46,623 nt of DNA from the NCBI GenBank assembly GCA_001542995.1, contig LFLA01000024.1, positions 132,499-179,121 of the forward strand, written 5' to 3'. Made by a program: the position numbers and the translations under genes. Each line of letters starts with the position of its first letter. The stretch's first letter is position 1. This document shows positions 6,967-16,030 of the stretch, in pieces. Source of the stretch: Nitrospina sp. LS_NOB (GTDB lineage Bacteria; Nitrospinota; Nitrospinia; Nitrospinales; VA-1). The notes below the pieces were generated by a model, which was not told where the DNA came from, did no database searches, and saw only the letters and a list, made by a program, of their open reading frames with translations.

Positions 6967-9900
6967 ATGAGGTTAAACAGACGTAAGTTCTTGCAGGTGA
7001 GTGCTGGTGTAGCGACAGCTATGGCATTGACGAGCAAGAGGGTTGGAGCTCAGCTGAAACCCGTAGTGAAAGTCGGGAATCCGCTGGAAGCTTATCCTGA
7101 CAGACGGTGGGAAGAAGTCTACCGTGACCAGTATAAGTATGAGCGTTCTTTCACGTATTGTTGTTCTCCGAACGACACCCATCAGTGTCGCGTACGTGGA
7201 TTCGTACGTAATGGCATCTTGATGCGTATCGAGCAGAACTACGATCATCACAAAGTTCGCGATCTGTATGGTAACCAAGCTGACGCTGCGTGGAATCCTC
7301 GCATGTGTCTGCGTGGTATGACGTATCCCCGTCGTGCTTACGGTCCTTATCGGAATAAATATCCGATGATTCGTGTGGGCTGGAAGCAATGGGCGGATGA
7401 TGGATTTCCTTACCTGGACAAGGAAAATCGTGAAAAGTATAAGATGACAAGCCGGGGCACGGACGAATTTGTTCGTATGACCTGGGATCAGACTTTTACG
7501 TACCTCGCAAAGGGTCACATTGCGGTCGCTAAGGCCTACAGTGGAGCTCGTGGTGCGCAGCGTCTGAAGAATGAAGGCTATCAGCCTGAAATGATCGAAG
7601 CCATGAGCGGATCCGGTCCCCGTACTTTTAAGTATCGCGGCGGTATGGGTCTTCTTGGTGTAGTTGGTAAGTACGGTGTATACCGTCTTGCTAACCAAGT
7701 TGCTCTGTTGGATTCAATCATTCGTGGTCGTGGCCCTGGTAAAGTGTTGGGTGGACGTGCATGGTCTAACTACACCTGGCATGGTGATCAGGCTCCTGGT
7801 CATTCCTGGACACATGGAATGCAGACCTCTGATATCGACTTCGCTGACCATCGGTATGCGAAGCTAACGATTCAGTGGGGTAAGAACCTGATTGAGAATA
7901 AAATGCCTGAAGCGCATTGGTACACAGAAATCATGGAGCGTGGTGGTACGCTGGTTGCAGTTGCTCCTGAGTACAATCCGCCTGCAACTAAAGCGGATTA
8001 CTGGATACCGGTTCGTGCAGGTCTTTCTGACATCTCCCTTTTCTTGGGTGTTGCCAAAATTATCATGGACGAAGGTCTTGTGGACATCGATTACGTAAAG
8101 GACTACACAGACATGCCTCTGTTGGTTCGTACGGATACGTTGATCCGCTTGCATCCGGATGATTTCATTCCGGGCTACAAGGCTCAGTCTCTGCCGAAAG
8201 ACGGCTTCACCACCAAGTGGATGAAGAACTTCAACCGTGACATGATGCCTGACTACACCGTATGGGATGCTAATACGGATAAGCCGGTCGCTATCACGCG
8301 CGAAGACATCGGCGCTAAGATGAGAAAGAAAAATATCGATCCTGTATTGGACGGTGTTTTTGACATTAAACTCGTAAGCGGCAAAACCATCACGGTCATG
8401 CCTCTTTATGAGATGTATAAAGTTCATCTGAAGGATTACGACATTGATACGACCAACCAAATTTGTCACGCTCCGAAGGACTTAATCGTCCGCTTGGCTC
8501 GCGACATTGGTACGATCAAACCTGTTGAAATCCATTATGGTGAAGGAATCAACCATTACTTCCACGCAACGATGCACAACCGTGCGTCTTATGTTCCTCT
8601 GATGCTGACAGGTAACGTCGGTCCTAAAGGTTCCGGTTCCCATACTTGGGCTGGTAACTACAAGGCTGGTAACTACCAGGGTTCGCATTGGTCTGGACCT
8701 GGCTTCGCGGCCATGGTTGCGGAAGATCCTTTCAACATAGTCATGGACCCTTCCAAGAATATTGACTGGAAGAATGTTAAGGGCTACCTGAAAGGTGAGG
8801 AAGTCAGCTACTGGGCGCATCGTGATAAAGCGCTGATCGTAAATACCCCGCGCTATGGCCGGAAAGTATTTACGGGACGTACGCATATGCCTACGCCTAC
8901 CAAGCTGTGTTGGTTTGTTAACGTTAACGTTATCAATAATGCTAAGTGGTTCTACGAGCTGGTGTTCAACACCAACAACAACGTAGACATGATCGTAGCT
9001 CAGGACATCGAGTTCACAGGTTCCTGCGAATACAGTGACATCGTATTGGCTCCGAACTCATGGGCCGAGTTTGAAAGTTATGAAATCACTTCTGCATGTT
9101 CGAATCCGTTTCATCAGATTTGGGGCGGCACGGGAATCAAACCTATCTTCGATACTATCGATGATAACTTGATTCATCGTGAGTTCTCTCGGCGGATGGC
9201 TGAGGTGACAGGTGATAAGCGTTTCATGGATCATATGAAGGTCTATGAAGGTAAAGCGCCGAATCGCACCAAGGCTATGATTCGTCGGTTGTTCACGACG
9301 TCTACAACGGGTATGGGTTACAACATCGACGATATCATCAACGGCAAGTATGGTGAGCCGGGTGCATGTCTGTTGCTGTTCAGAACCTATCCTCGGTCTC
9401 CCTTCTGGGAGATGTATACGGAGTCTAAACCATTCTACACGCCTAACGGCCGCATCCAGTTCTACAATGATGAGCCGGAAGCGATTGAGTATGGTGAAAA
9501 CTTCATCGTTCATAGGGAAGGCCCAGAAGCAACGCCTTACCTGCCGAACGTAATCGTATCAACCAATCCTTACATCCGCCCGGATGACTACGGAATCCCG
9601 GAAGACGAGCAAGATCCGGATCTGCGTCACGTTCGGAACATCAAGAAACCTTGGTCTGCTGTACGTACGACTAAGAACTTCTTGTGGGAAAAAGGATATC
9701 GGTTCTACTGTGTTACACCTAAATCTCGCCATACAGCTCATAGTTCCTGGGCAACCACTGACTGGAACATGATCTGGAACAACAACTTTGGTGATCCTTA
9801 TCGAATGGATAAGCGTTCTCCGGGTGTTGGTGAGTGGCAGGTACACATGAATCCGTTCTTGTGTAAAGATCTTGGAATCAACGATGGTGACTATATCTAT

Positions 9901-10428
9901 TGTGATGCTAATCCTGCGGATCGGCCTTACATGGGTTGGAAACCTTCAGATCCAAGGTATAAAGTGGCACGGCTGATGCTTCGGGCTAAGTACAACCCGG
10001 CATATCCGTATCACACCACCATGATGAAGCACGCAACGTGGATCGCCACCGAGCGTACTGTTAAGGCGCATGAAGAACGGCCTGACGGACGCGCGATGTC
10101 AATGACCACTCCTTACCAGAGTAACTTCCGGTATGGTGGTCAGCAGTCCATCACGCGGTCTTGGTTGATGCCGATGCATCAGACTGATAGTCTGTTCCAT
10201 AAAGCAAAAACCAAGATGAAGTTCAAACACGGCTATGAAGCTGATAACCATGCGGTTAATGCTGTACCGAAAGAAACGCTGGTTAAATTCTCCAAAGCTG
10301 AAGATGGTGGTTTACATGGTAAAGGACTCTGGGAGCCCGTACGAACGGGTTATACCCCAGAATCACCGTTGAAAGACCGTTTTGCCGAGATGTATCTGGC
10401 GGGTCAGTATATCCGTGTGAAGATCTAA
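6967..10428 (+). CDS. nxrA: Nitrite oxidoreductase alpha subunit, molybdopterin catalytic subunit
   Basis: Oxidises nitrite to nitrate at a bis-MGD molybdenum centre (type II DMSO reductase family). From ATG 6967 the product is 1153 aa, the size of Nitrospira/Nitrospina NxrA. The N-terminus 'NRRKFLQVSAG' is a twin-arginine signal, so the enzyme is exported, probably carrying NxrB with it. The [4Fe-4S] motif reads C66-x3-D70-x3-C74-x39-C114, with Asp in the second position. D274 in 'WHGDQAPG' aligns by memory with NarG Asp222, the Mo ligand. I prefer this ATG over the in-frame TTG at 6961 because it lies six bases after AAGGAGGT. Codons such as CGT and GGT dominate, as in highly expressed genes. 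A paralogous chlorate- or nitrate-reductase identity is unlikely given NxrB. Confidence 0.95.
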   Translation: MRLNRRKFLQVSAGVATAMALTSKRVGAQLKPVVKVGNPLEAYPDRRWEEVYRDQYKYERSFTYCCSPNDTHQCRVRGFVRNGILMRIEQNYDHHKVRDLYGNQADAAWNPRMCLRGMTYPRRAYGPYRNKYPMIRVGWKQWADDGFPYLDKENREKYKMTSRGTDEFVRMTWDQTFTYLAKGHIAVAKAYSGARGAQRLKNEGYQPEMIEAMSGSGPRTFKYRGGMGLLGVVGKYGVYRLANQVALLDSIIRGRGPGKVLGGRAWSNYTWHGDQAPGHSWTHGMQTSDIDFADHRYAKLTIQWGKNLIENKMPEAHWYTEIMERGGTLVAVAPEYNPPATKADYWIPVRAGLSDISLFLGVAKIIMDEGLVDIDYVKDYTDMPLLVRTDTLIRLHPDDFIPGYKAQSLPKDGFTTKWMKNFNRDMMPDYTVWDANTDKPVAITREDIGAKMRKKNIDPVLDGVFDIKLVSGKTITVMPLYEMYKVHLKDYDIDTTNQICHAPKDLIVRLARDIGTIKPVEIHYGEGINHYFHATMHNRASYVPLMLTGNVGPKGSGSHTWAGNYKAGNYQGSHWSGPGFAAMVAEDPFNIVMDPSKNIDWKNVKGYLKGEEVSYWAHRDKALIVNTPRYGRKVFTGRTHMPTPTKLCWFVNVNVINNAKWFYELVFNTNNNVDMIVAQDIEFTGSCEYSDIVLAPNSWAEFESYEITSACSNPFHQIWGGTGIKPIFDTIDDNLIHREFSRRMAEVTGDKRFMDHMKVYEGKAPNRTKAMIRRLFTTSTTGMGYNIDDIINGKYGEPGACLLLFRTYPRSPFWEMYTESKPFYTPNGRIQFYNDEPEAIEYGENFIVHREGPEATPYLPNVIVSTNPYIRPDDYGIPEDEQDPDLRHVRNIKKPWSAVRTTKNFLWEKGYRFYCVTPKSRHTAHSSWATTDWNMIWNNNFGDPYRMDKRSPGVGEWQVHMNPFLCKDLGINDGDYIYCDANPADRPYMGWKPSDPRYKVARLMLRAKYNPAYPYHTTMMKHATWIATERTVKAHEERPDGRAMSMTTPYQSNFRYGGQQSITRSWLMPMHQTDSLFHKAKTKMKFKHGYEADNHAVNAVPKETLVKFSKAEDGGLHGKGLWEPVRTGYTPESPLKDRFAEMYLAGQYIRVKI

Positions 10429-10434
10429 GCAAAA

Positions 10435-10464
10435 GGCGGCCCTCCCAATTTCGGGAGGGCCGCC
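10435..10464 (+). promoter_or_regulatory. Perfect GC-rich hairpin between nxrA and nxrB, without U-tract
   Basis: GGCGGCCCTCCC (10435-10446), loop AATTTC, then GGGAGGGCCGCC (10453-10464): twelve uninterrupted pairs, starting six bases after the nxrA stop. The downstream sequence (AGTTGGTAATTC) has no T-run, so it is not an ordinary intrinsic terminator. A role in 3'-end protection of nxrA mRNA or partial attenuation is inferred. Confidence 0.75.
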
Positions 10465-10510
10465 AGTTGGTAATTCAACGTCTAATCAATGTTAATAAGG
10501 AGGTACGATA

Positions 10511-11788
10511 ATGCCTGAAGTCTATAACTGGCAACTAGGTCGGATGGCCACATACGTCTACGACGAAAAGCATCCGAAAGAGCAGTTCACGTTCGTATTT
10601 AATACGAATCGTTGTATTGCTTGTCAGACCTGTACAATGGCCCATAAATCTACCTGGACCTTCTCGAAGGGTCAGGAGTATATGTGGTGGAATAATGTAG
10701 AAACGAAGCCTTACGGTGGCTATCCTCAGTTTTGGGATTGGAAGATCCTGAAAATGCTGGAGCAGTCTAATCCCGGACAGAATGTCTGGAATGTACGTAA
10801 GACCTCAAACAAAGCGATCCATGGTGTTTACGAAGGTGTTACCATCTTCGAAGCTCCTGCCAAGATCGGTTTGAACCAGCAAGCAATCGGTTATGTACCG
10901 ACTGATGAAGAGTGGCGCTTCCCGAACTTCGGTGAAGATACCGCTCATGGTCGTGAGTTCACCCAGTCTCGCGAGGGAACATTCGGTGGTGACAACGGCA
11001 CACGGTCAGTATTGCCGGAGCATAAAATCTGGTTTTTCTATCTGCAACGCATTTGTAACCATTGCACGTACCCGGGTTGTCTGGCGGCGTGTCCTCGAAA
11101 GGCAATCTACAAGCGCCAAGAGGATGGCATCGTTCTGATCGATCAGAGTCGTTGTCGTGGTTATAAAAAATGTGTAGAGCAGTGTCCTTACAAGAAGCCT
11201 ATGTTTCGTGGTACGACACGAATCTCTGAGAAATGTATCGCCTGTTATCCCCGTATTGAGGGTCTCGATCCTCTGACGGAAGGTGATCAGATGGAGACGC
11301 GTTGTATGGCGGCCTGTGTTGGCAAGATCCGTTTACAGGGTCTGGTCAAAATCGGCAGCAATGGCGAATGGGCCCATGATCCGGATAACCCACAGTACTA
11401 TCTGATTCGGGACCGGAAAGTGGCCTTACCGTTGTATCCGCAACTGGGTACGGAGCCTAACGGATATTACATTCCGTCACGGCACGTTCCTCGGGCGTAT
11501 TCTCAACAGATGTTCGGACCGGGTGTTGATCATTCTATCGATCAGTACATGGTTCCCGATCGAGACCTGTTGGGCGTTCTTCAGTTGTTCCGGACGACAC
11601 AGCGTATCATCTTCAAATGGAAACGTGAGCCAGGTCCGAAAATTTTCGAGACCAACATTCACGGTAAGAAGTTTGAAATGTACAATGATACGGTTATCGG
11701 GTTTAACCGGAAAGGTAAAGAAATCATCCGTGTTACGGTTGAAGAGCCTTTCTATGTACGACCTGAAGAGCATCCGGGCGCAATCTAA
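10511..11788 (+). CDS. nxrB: Nitrite oxidoreductase beta subunit, iron-sulfur electron transfer
   Basis: Carries electrons from NxrA through iron-sulfur clusters. The 425-aa product has four cysteine groups: C35-x2-C38-x2-C41-x3-H45; C182-x2-C185-x4-C190-x3-C194; C215-x5-C221-x3-C225; and C242-x2-C245 with C265-x3-C269. The opening 'MPEVYNWQLGR' and 'KGQEYMWWNNVETKPYGGYPQF' region are hallmarks of Nitrospira/Nitrospina NxrB. The fourth ligand of the first group is His rather than Cys. There is no signal peptide, consistent with export bound to NxrA. An AAGGAGGT lies at 10498-10505, six bases before the ATG. It follows nxrA after 82 bp containing a GC hairpin. Confidence 0.96.
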   Translation: MPEVYNWQLGRMATYVYDEKHPKEQFTFVFNTNRCIACQTCTMAHKSTWTFSKGQEYMWWNNVETKPYGGYPQFWDWKILKMLEQSNPGQNVWNVRKTSNKAIHGVYEGVTIFEAPAKIGLNQQAIGYVPTDEEWRFPNFGEDTAHGREFTQSREGTFGGDNGTRSVLPEHKIWFFYLQRICNHCTYPGCLAACPRKAIYKRQEDGIVLIDQSRCRGYKKCVEQCPYKKPMFRGTTRISEKCIACYPRIEGLDPLTEGDQMETRCMAACVGKIRLQGLVKIGSNGEWAHDPDNPQYYLIRDRKVALPLYPQLGTEPNGYYIPSRHVPRAYSQQMFGPGVDHSIDQYMVPDRDLLGVLQLFRTTQRIIFKWKREPGPKIFETNIHGKKFEMYNDTVIGFNRKGKEIIRVTVEEPFYVRPEEHPGAI

Positions 11789-11834
11789 GGAGCGATACAA
11801 CGCTCTGAAGATAGCAGCGTAAATAATTTGGGAT

Positions 11835-11858
11835 GGGCGGGAGTTTATACTCCCGCCC
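11835..11858 (+). promoter_or_regulatory. Perfect GC-rich hairpin between nxrB and the third nxr gene, without U-tract
   Basis: GGGCGGGAGT (11835-11844), loop TTAT, ACTCCCGCCC (11849-11858): ten perfect pairs in the 144-bp gap. Again no T-run follows (GGACCAATG). It has the same design as the hairpin after nxrA but a different sequence, so it is a recurrent operon feature rather than a copied repeat. Confidence 0.75.
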
Positions 11859-11932
11859 GGACCAATGCGTTTGCGAGGCGCGGGGCGTAAACTTTAATTG
11901 CCCGTAAACGGTAACAACGAGGAGGGAATCCT

Positions 11933-12919
11933 GTGAGTAAAAAGACTATTGTATTTATGATGTTGTTTGCTTTCGTTCTGGGTATGTCCAGCGCGAATGC
12001 TGCCACCATCAAAGCTGTAAAAGTTCAGGGGAATATTCCGATCAATGCGGATGACCCTTTCTGGACTCGTTATGGTCCTACTTTCCACAAGCACGTTGTT
12101 GTGGATTTGGATCCTCAAATGATCACCAATCCCATGTGGCCCGCTCCGGCGACCAAATGGGTGAACGTTCGAGCCGTAACTAATGGTAAGGAAATCGCAG
12201 TTCGCCTGAGCTGGACAGATTCGACTCGTAACGACATCATGGTTCAATCTCAGCAGTACAAAGATCAAGCAGCTATCATGTTCCCTGTGAAGCAGTCTGG
12301 CGAAGAGCCTCCGTTCACAATGGGTGGTGATGGTGAGCGTGTTAACATCTGGCAGTGGAAAGCGACCTGGGATAAAGAAGGCGCTGGAATGGCTGGCAAT
12401 GCTGGCATGCAGGATATGGAAGATCAATATAAGTTCATGGCTATGGGTTCTGCCGGTTATTACATGTATGAACCTTCTGGTATGCTGACTGGTAAAGATT
12501 TTGCTACTAATACTGGCTCTAAAGCAATGGTAGACAAAGGTCAAGGAGCTGGCGATATCAGTAAGCGTGGTACCTATGTTGATTTTGGTATGGGTAAAAA
12601 CGAAGGCGTGTACAACCCGGCGCGTGCTACCGGTAACATCCTCGCTGATGCCTCCATGCGTATTTCTTCCGTTGAAGATATGAATGCAGAAGGGTTTAGT
12701 ACCCTGACCACTCAGGCTCATCAGGATGTACAAGGAAACGGCAACTGGTCTAACAACCGTTGGTCAGTTGTTTTCAAACGTCCTTTGAAGACAGACGATT
12801 CTAATGACACGCAGTTCACCAGCGGAAAAACTCCGATGGCGATTGCGGTTTGGAATGGTCAGAACAAAGAAAGAAATGGTCAGAAGGCTGTAACGCAGTG
12901 GAATGAACTGCAGTACTAA
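11933..12919 (+). CDS. nxrC: Probable NxrC: secreted ethylbenzene-dehydrogenase-type heme b subunit
   Basis: A 328-aa protein with a Sec signal peptide: 'KK', a hydrophobic stretch, and a likely cut after 'SANA' near residue 23. The mature part has the features of the gamma subunits of type II DMSO reductase enzymes (EbdC, DdhC, NxrC): 'VNVRAVTNGKEIAVRLSW.D', 'QAAIMFPV', and a C-terminal 'WSVVFKRPL' and 'PMAIAVWNG..KERNGQKA'. These fold as a beta-sandwich binding one heme b by Met and Lys. It would take electrons from NxrB to a cytochrome c in the periplasm. Start GTG at 11933 follows GAGGAGGGA at 11919-11927. It is the last gene before a strong terminator. Family assignment is confident; exact heme ligands are not assigned. 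Confidence 0.85.
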   Translation: MSKKTIVFMMLFAFVLGMSSANAATIKAVKVQGNIPINADDPFWTRYGPTFHKHVVVDLDPQMITNPMWPAPATKWVNVRAVTNGKEIAVRLSWTDSTRNDIMVQSQQYKDQAAIMFPVKQSGEEPPFTMGGDGERVNIWQWKATWDKEGAGMAGNAGMQDMEDQYKFMAMGSAGYYMYEPSGMLTGKDFATNTGSKAMVDKGQGAGDISKRGTYVDFGMGKNEGVYNPARATGNILADASMRISSVEDMNAEGFSTLTTQAHQDVQGNGNWSNNRWSVVFKRPLKTDDSNDTQFTSGKTPMAIAVWNGQNKERNGQKAVTQWNELQY

Positions 12920-12956
12920 GCCTTAACGCGGAGTAGTCCGCCAGACCAAAAAAATA

Positions 12957-13005
12957 AACCCAGGGGAGAAGCCGCTCATGCGGTTCCTCTTCCTGGGTTT
13001 TTTTT
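12957..13005 (+). terminator. Intrinsic terminator of the nxr operon
   Basis: AACCCAGG at 12957-12964 pairs with CCTGGGTT at 12992-12999, and inside it GCCGC pairs with GCGGT/C around a TCAT loop; the hairpin runs straight into eight T's. It lies 37 bp after the nxrC stop and probably ends the whole operon. Confidence 0.88.
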
Positions 13006-13084
13006 CACTAAGCGTCGTCGGGCTAGCAAAAGCTTATCTTGGCTCAATGAGTTTTTGCTTCTGCAACCGGCGGTTCGGCGGTAC

Positions 13085-13402
13085 TTACTTTTGCACCGGC
13101 CAGCTCATCTCCATCCAGCGTTCCATACCTCCATTTCCCACACAAACAATATTGTCCAGGCCGGCATTGATCAATGACTCGGAAGCCATTTTGGCTCGTC
13201 CTCCCATTTTGCAATGGACGTAGATTTTGTCGTAGCCTTTCAGGTCTTCCGCGATAGCGCTGACTTCTTCATGGGGAGTATTTTGAGATCCTTCAATATG
13301 CCCTGCTGAATACTCCTCAAGGGACCGGACATCAAGAATTAAATCTTTTTCACCCATCTGTTGGACCTTGTCATGCAATTCATCGATAGAAATAATCTCC
13401 AT
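13085..13402 (-). CDS. Single-domain rhodanese-like sulfurtransferase
   Basis: A 105-aa cytoplasmic protein consisting of one rhodanese domain. Seen: 'LILDVRSLEEYSAGHIEGSQNTP' (the CH2A-type region) and the active-site loop starting at C64 ('VHCKMGGRAKMA'). Such proteins carry persulfide sulfur between donors and acceptors; the loop resembles the PspE/GlpE group. The ATG at 13402 is preceded by GAGGGAG. It is convergent with the nxr operon, sharing the short region next to the terminator. Physiological partner unknown. Confidence 0.88.
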   Translation of the reverse strand: MEIISIDELHDKVQQMGEKDLILDVRSLEEYSAGHIEGSQNTPHEEVSAIAEDLKGYDKIYVHCKMGGRAKMASESLINAGLDNIVCVGNGGMERWMEMSWPVQK

Positions 13403-13728
13403 ACTCCCTCACCAAAAAAGGGTTAATAAAATTCGGTAATTTCCCAAGTGTTGGATTATATCATGAAGAAAAAGATTCTAAATCTAAATGAAAATAGGCT
13501 CAGGAAAGAAAAAAAACAGTAGAGGGAATTTTGACTGGGTGAGGCATAAATTACCCGTGAAATATTGACGGTGTGGAAAAAAACAAAACTCAAACAAAAA
13601 CAGGGAAAACGGTAAACCTTTTTATTAAAAGGCCTTCAGGTTTTATCCTCGATAAGGCTCTGAAAATATAGCCTTTGGTACAAATTTTACTCTTTATCAG
13701 TAAAAATGAATCCAAAGGATTAAATTAA
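13403..13728. other. Gap upstream of the flagellar remnants
   Basis: 326 bp, AT-rich, no gene seen on either strand. It must hold the start of the rhodanese transcript and whatever remains of the flagellar promoter, but no site reaches a convincing match. Confidence 0.5.
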
Positions 13729-14115
13729 ATGCACGAAGGAATATTCATAGCAGCTTTTGCGGGATTAAAGCAGGGCAAAAAACTGGAGATGATAGCCCAG
13801 AATTTAGCCAACGTCAATAACACCGGTTATAAGCGCGCCCAGTTGGCATTTAAAGAATTAATGCCCCCTTTTCCGCCTGATTCGGGTCTGGAAGCTGGGG
13901 AAAACGTATTGTTACCTCCCAACAAATCCAATTCAAATGTCTCCTACGTCGCCATAACAGATCAATATACGGATTTCACCCAGGGAGGGTTCAAACAAAC
14001 CGATGGAGCATTGGATTTAGCCTTGAATGGGCCTGGATACTTTAGCGTGTTGACTGAGGAAGGGACTCGTTTCACCAGAAACGGAAATTTCAGATTGGAT
14101 ACAGCACTTTCATGA
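13729..14115 (+). pseudogene. Truncated flagellar rod/hook protein (FlgF/FlgG type)
   Basis: The first 125 residues match the N-terminal half of flagellar basal-body rod proteins: an N-terminal helix 'MHEGIFIAAFAGLKQ', 'MIAQNLANVNNTGYKR', then 'DLALNGPGYFSVLTEEGTRFTRNGNFRLDTA'. Full-length FlgF/FlgG has ~240-260 residues and continues with a second half and the C-terminal 'VNLV.EM..MI' helix. Here the frame stops at 14115 and no such C-terminus is found before flgI. The piece 14113-14187 is an open frame of 24 codons with no flagellar likeness. This is a deletion, not merely a frameshift. It belongs with the flgI and flgL remnants downstream. Confidence 0.85.
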
Positions 14116-14205
14116 TTACTGTTACGGACACGGGCAACAGCAATACAGGTACTCTCACATATGTATTCACGGCAGATATAGTCTAAATCTCAAACTGAGG
14201 AAAGT

Positions 14206-15340
14206 ATGTTGAATCATTATTTCGGACAAAAATTCTGGGCAGTTTTTATACTGGCATTCTTTCTCGCAAGCCCGGCTCATTCTGCGCGGATAAAAGATTT
14301 ATCTGCCATTAAAGGAGTCCGAAGCAACCAATTGATCGGTTTGGGCTTGGTGATTGGACTGACGGGAACCGGTGATAGTGCGACCAACGTATTCTTTTCC
14401 ATTCAGACGATTGTCAGCATGCTGAAAAAGATGGGAGTAACGGTTCCCACAGCAGAAGTTGACCAGTTAAAATTCAAAAACATCGCAACGGTTATCGTCA
14501 CGGCAAGCCTTCCTGCATTTGCCTCACAAGGGGACCTTATTGATGTAACGGTGTCTTCGTTGGGTGATTCTAAAAGTCTTCAGGGTGGAACACTTCTAAT
14601 GACACCACTAAAAGGCCCTGACAGCAATACCTATGCGGTGGCCCAGGGCCCGCTCCCGATTGGGGGTTTTTCAGTTGCGGGAGGCGCTCGAGGAATTCAG
14701 AAAAACCATTTAACGGTCGGAAGAATTGTAAATGGCGCTATGGTCGAAAGAGAACTTAAATATAATTTCAATGCCAAAGATGAAATCATCCTGGCATTGA
14801 AGAAAACAGATTTCACCACCGCAAGTAGAATCAGCAAAGCGATCAATGATGAGATGATATGAAGGATGCTCTGGCCGTAATGGTTGATGGACGAACGGTT
14901 AGGGTAGCGGTTCCCGAGTTGTATCGGAAAAATACTTCCAGTTTTGTTACAAGAATTGAGAGTCTCGACGTCATTCCAGACTCGGAAGCCAAAGTTATTA
15001 TTGATGAACGTACTGGAACTGTAGTGATGGGCGAGAATGTAAGAATTTCCTCTGTTGCCGTCGCCCATGGAGCCTTGTTCATCCAAATTAAGGAAGAAGC
15101 GTTCGCTTCCCAACCTCCCCCTCTAGCACCAGAAGGTGCCGAAACAGTCATTCTTCCTCGAACTCGGTTAGCAGTGGGGGGAAGGACAAGACAAGCTTCT
15201 CGTCATTCCTAAAAGTGTATCTCTGGGAGATGTTGTTAAGGGGCTGAACTCCATTGGAGTCACACCAAGGAGATTTAATCGCGATCCTGCAGGCCATCAA
15301 AGCATCAGGAGCCCTCCACGCTCGCTTGGAACTTATTTAA
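14206..15340 (+). pseudogene. flgI: Flagellar P-ring protein FlgI, disrupted by frameshifts
   Basis: FlgI forms the periplasmic P-ring around the flagellar rod. The remnant begins with a signal peptide (ends 'SPAHS') and 'ARIKDLSAIKGVRSNQLIGLGLVIGLTGTGDS', then keeps the family order through three breaks. Frame 1 runs to 14862; it then shifts to a second frame starting around 14859 ('KDALAVMVDGRTVRV...'); a third frame from about 15177 reads 'EGQDKLLVIPKSVSLGDVVKGLNSIG'; and after about 15270 the proper C-terminus 'DLIAILQAIKASGALHARLELI' ends at 15340. The second break follows a G6 run; the first and third are not in long homopolymers. Nearly all of the protein can be recovered, so the decay is fairly recent or partly sequence error. 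Confidence 0.88.
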
Positions 15341-15540
15341 GGTTTCAATGAAATTTCCGGAAAAATTTTCCCCTTTGCATCCGAAATCTGCAGGATTTCC
15401 CAGCTATCCCGCCGCATGCATATTATATAACCATATATATTTAAAGGGTTTATTGGGTAAAATTTCGATACCTGGATTTGTGGAGGATTTTGGTACGGTG
15501 TTTGCAAAATTTTATTAAAGGGATTTTAAATGAGGACAAT

Positions 15541-15980
15541 ATGGATTTCATAAAATCTTCTCAGATTCAAAATACGTTATTTAATCAGTTAACAGAGAAG
15601 AATCTGGAACGTATGAGACGGCAGAGAATTTAGGTTTGGGCGGCGGTAAGAACGTATTCACAACTTTATTCAAAGTGAGGGATGCCCTCAATAATAATGA
15701 TACTTTTGCACTTCTGGCATCTTTGGATAATCTGGATTCGAGCCTTGCATCCATCAATAATAGCCGAGCAATTGTTGGGGTTTCATTAAACCGGGTTCAG
15801 GCAACAGATTTCATCCATGCGCAGGATATTGTGAATCAATCGGATCAGTTGGCGAAAATTGAGGATGCGGATGTCGTGAAAAGCATTTCGGATCTCGCTA
15901 ATTTGGAGTTTGCACTCCAGGCAACTTTAGCAGCAACGGCTCAGATTTTGCAGCCCACCCTTTTGGACTTTCTGCGTTAA
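15541..15980 (+). pseudogene. flgL: Flagellar hook-associated protein FlgL remnant with internal deletion
   Basis: A short N-terminal piece from 15541 ('SSQIQNTLFNQLTEKNLERMRRQ') resembles the D0 helix of flagellin-like FlgL. It stops at 15633, and the following frame from about 15630 jumps to the C-terminal part: 'NVFTTLFKVRDALNNND' and 'SISDLANLEFALQATLAATAQILQPTLLDFLR', the classical C-terminal helix. FlgL is normally ~300 residues or more, so the middle is gone. The 200 bp between flgI and this remnant (15341-15540) holds no recognisable flgJ or flgK; one 56-codon open frame at 15349 has no family resemblance. The group shows loss of flagella. Confidence 0.8.
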
Positions 15981-16030
15981 AATTCAGGGGGCTAAAAGCA
16001 GGTGCGCTGGTCCAACGAGGTTTATTTATG

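Noticed and set aside
6973-9846. Long open frames antisense to nxrA (for example 6973-7698, 7864-8469, 9058-9513)
   Set aside because: They are antisense to a strongly coding gene, have no ribosome sites and no family likeness; they follow from the biased codon use of nxrA.
13650-13690. Sigma-28 promoter before the flagellar remnant (TAAA and CTCGATAA)
   Set aside because: Spacing is about three bases too long and the -10 is imperfect; the gene is dead in any case.
15349-15519. 56-codon frame between flgI and flgL as a flgJ remnant
   Set aside because: Sequence shows no FlgJ motifs; could be chance.
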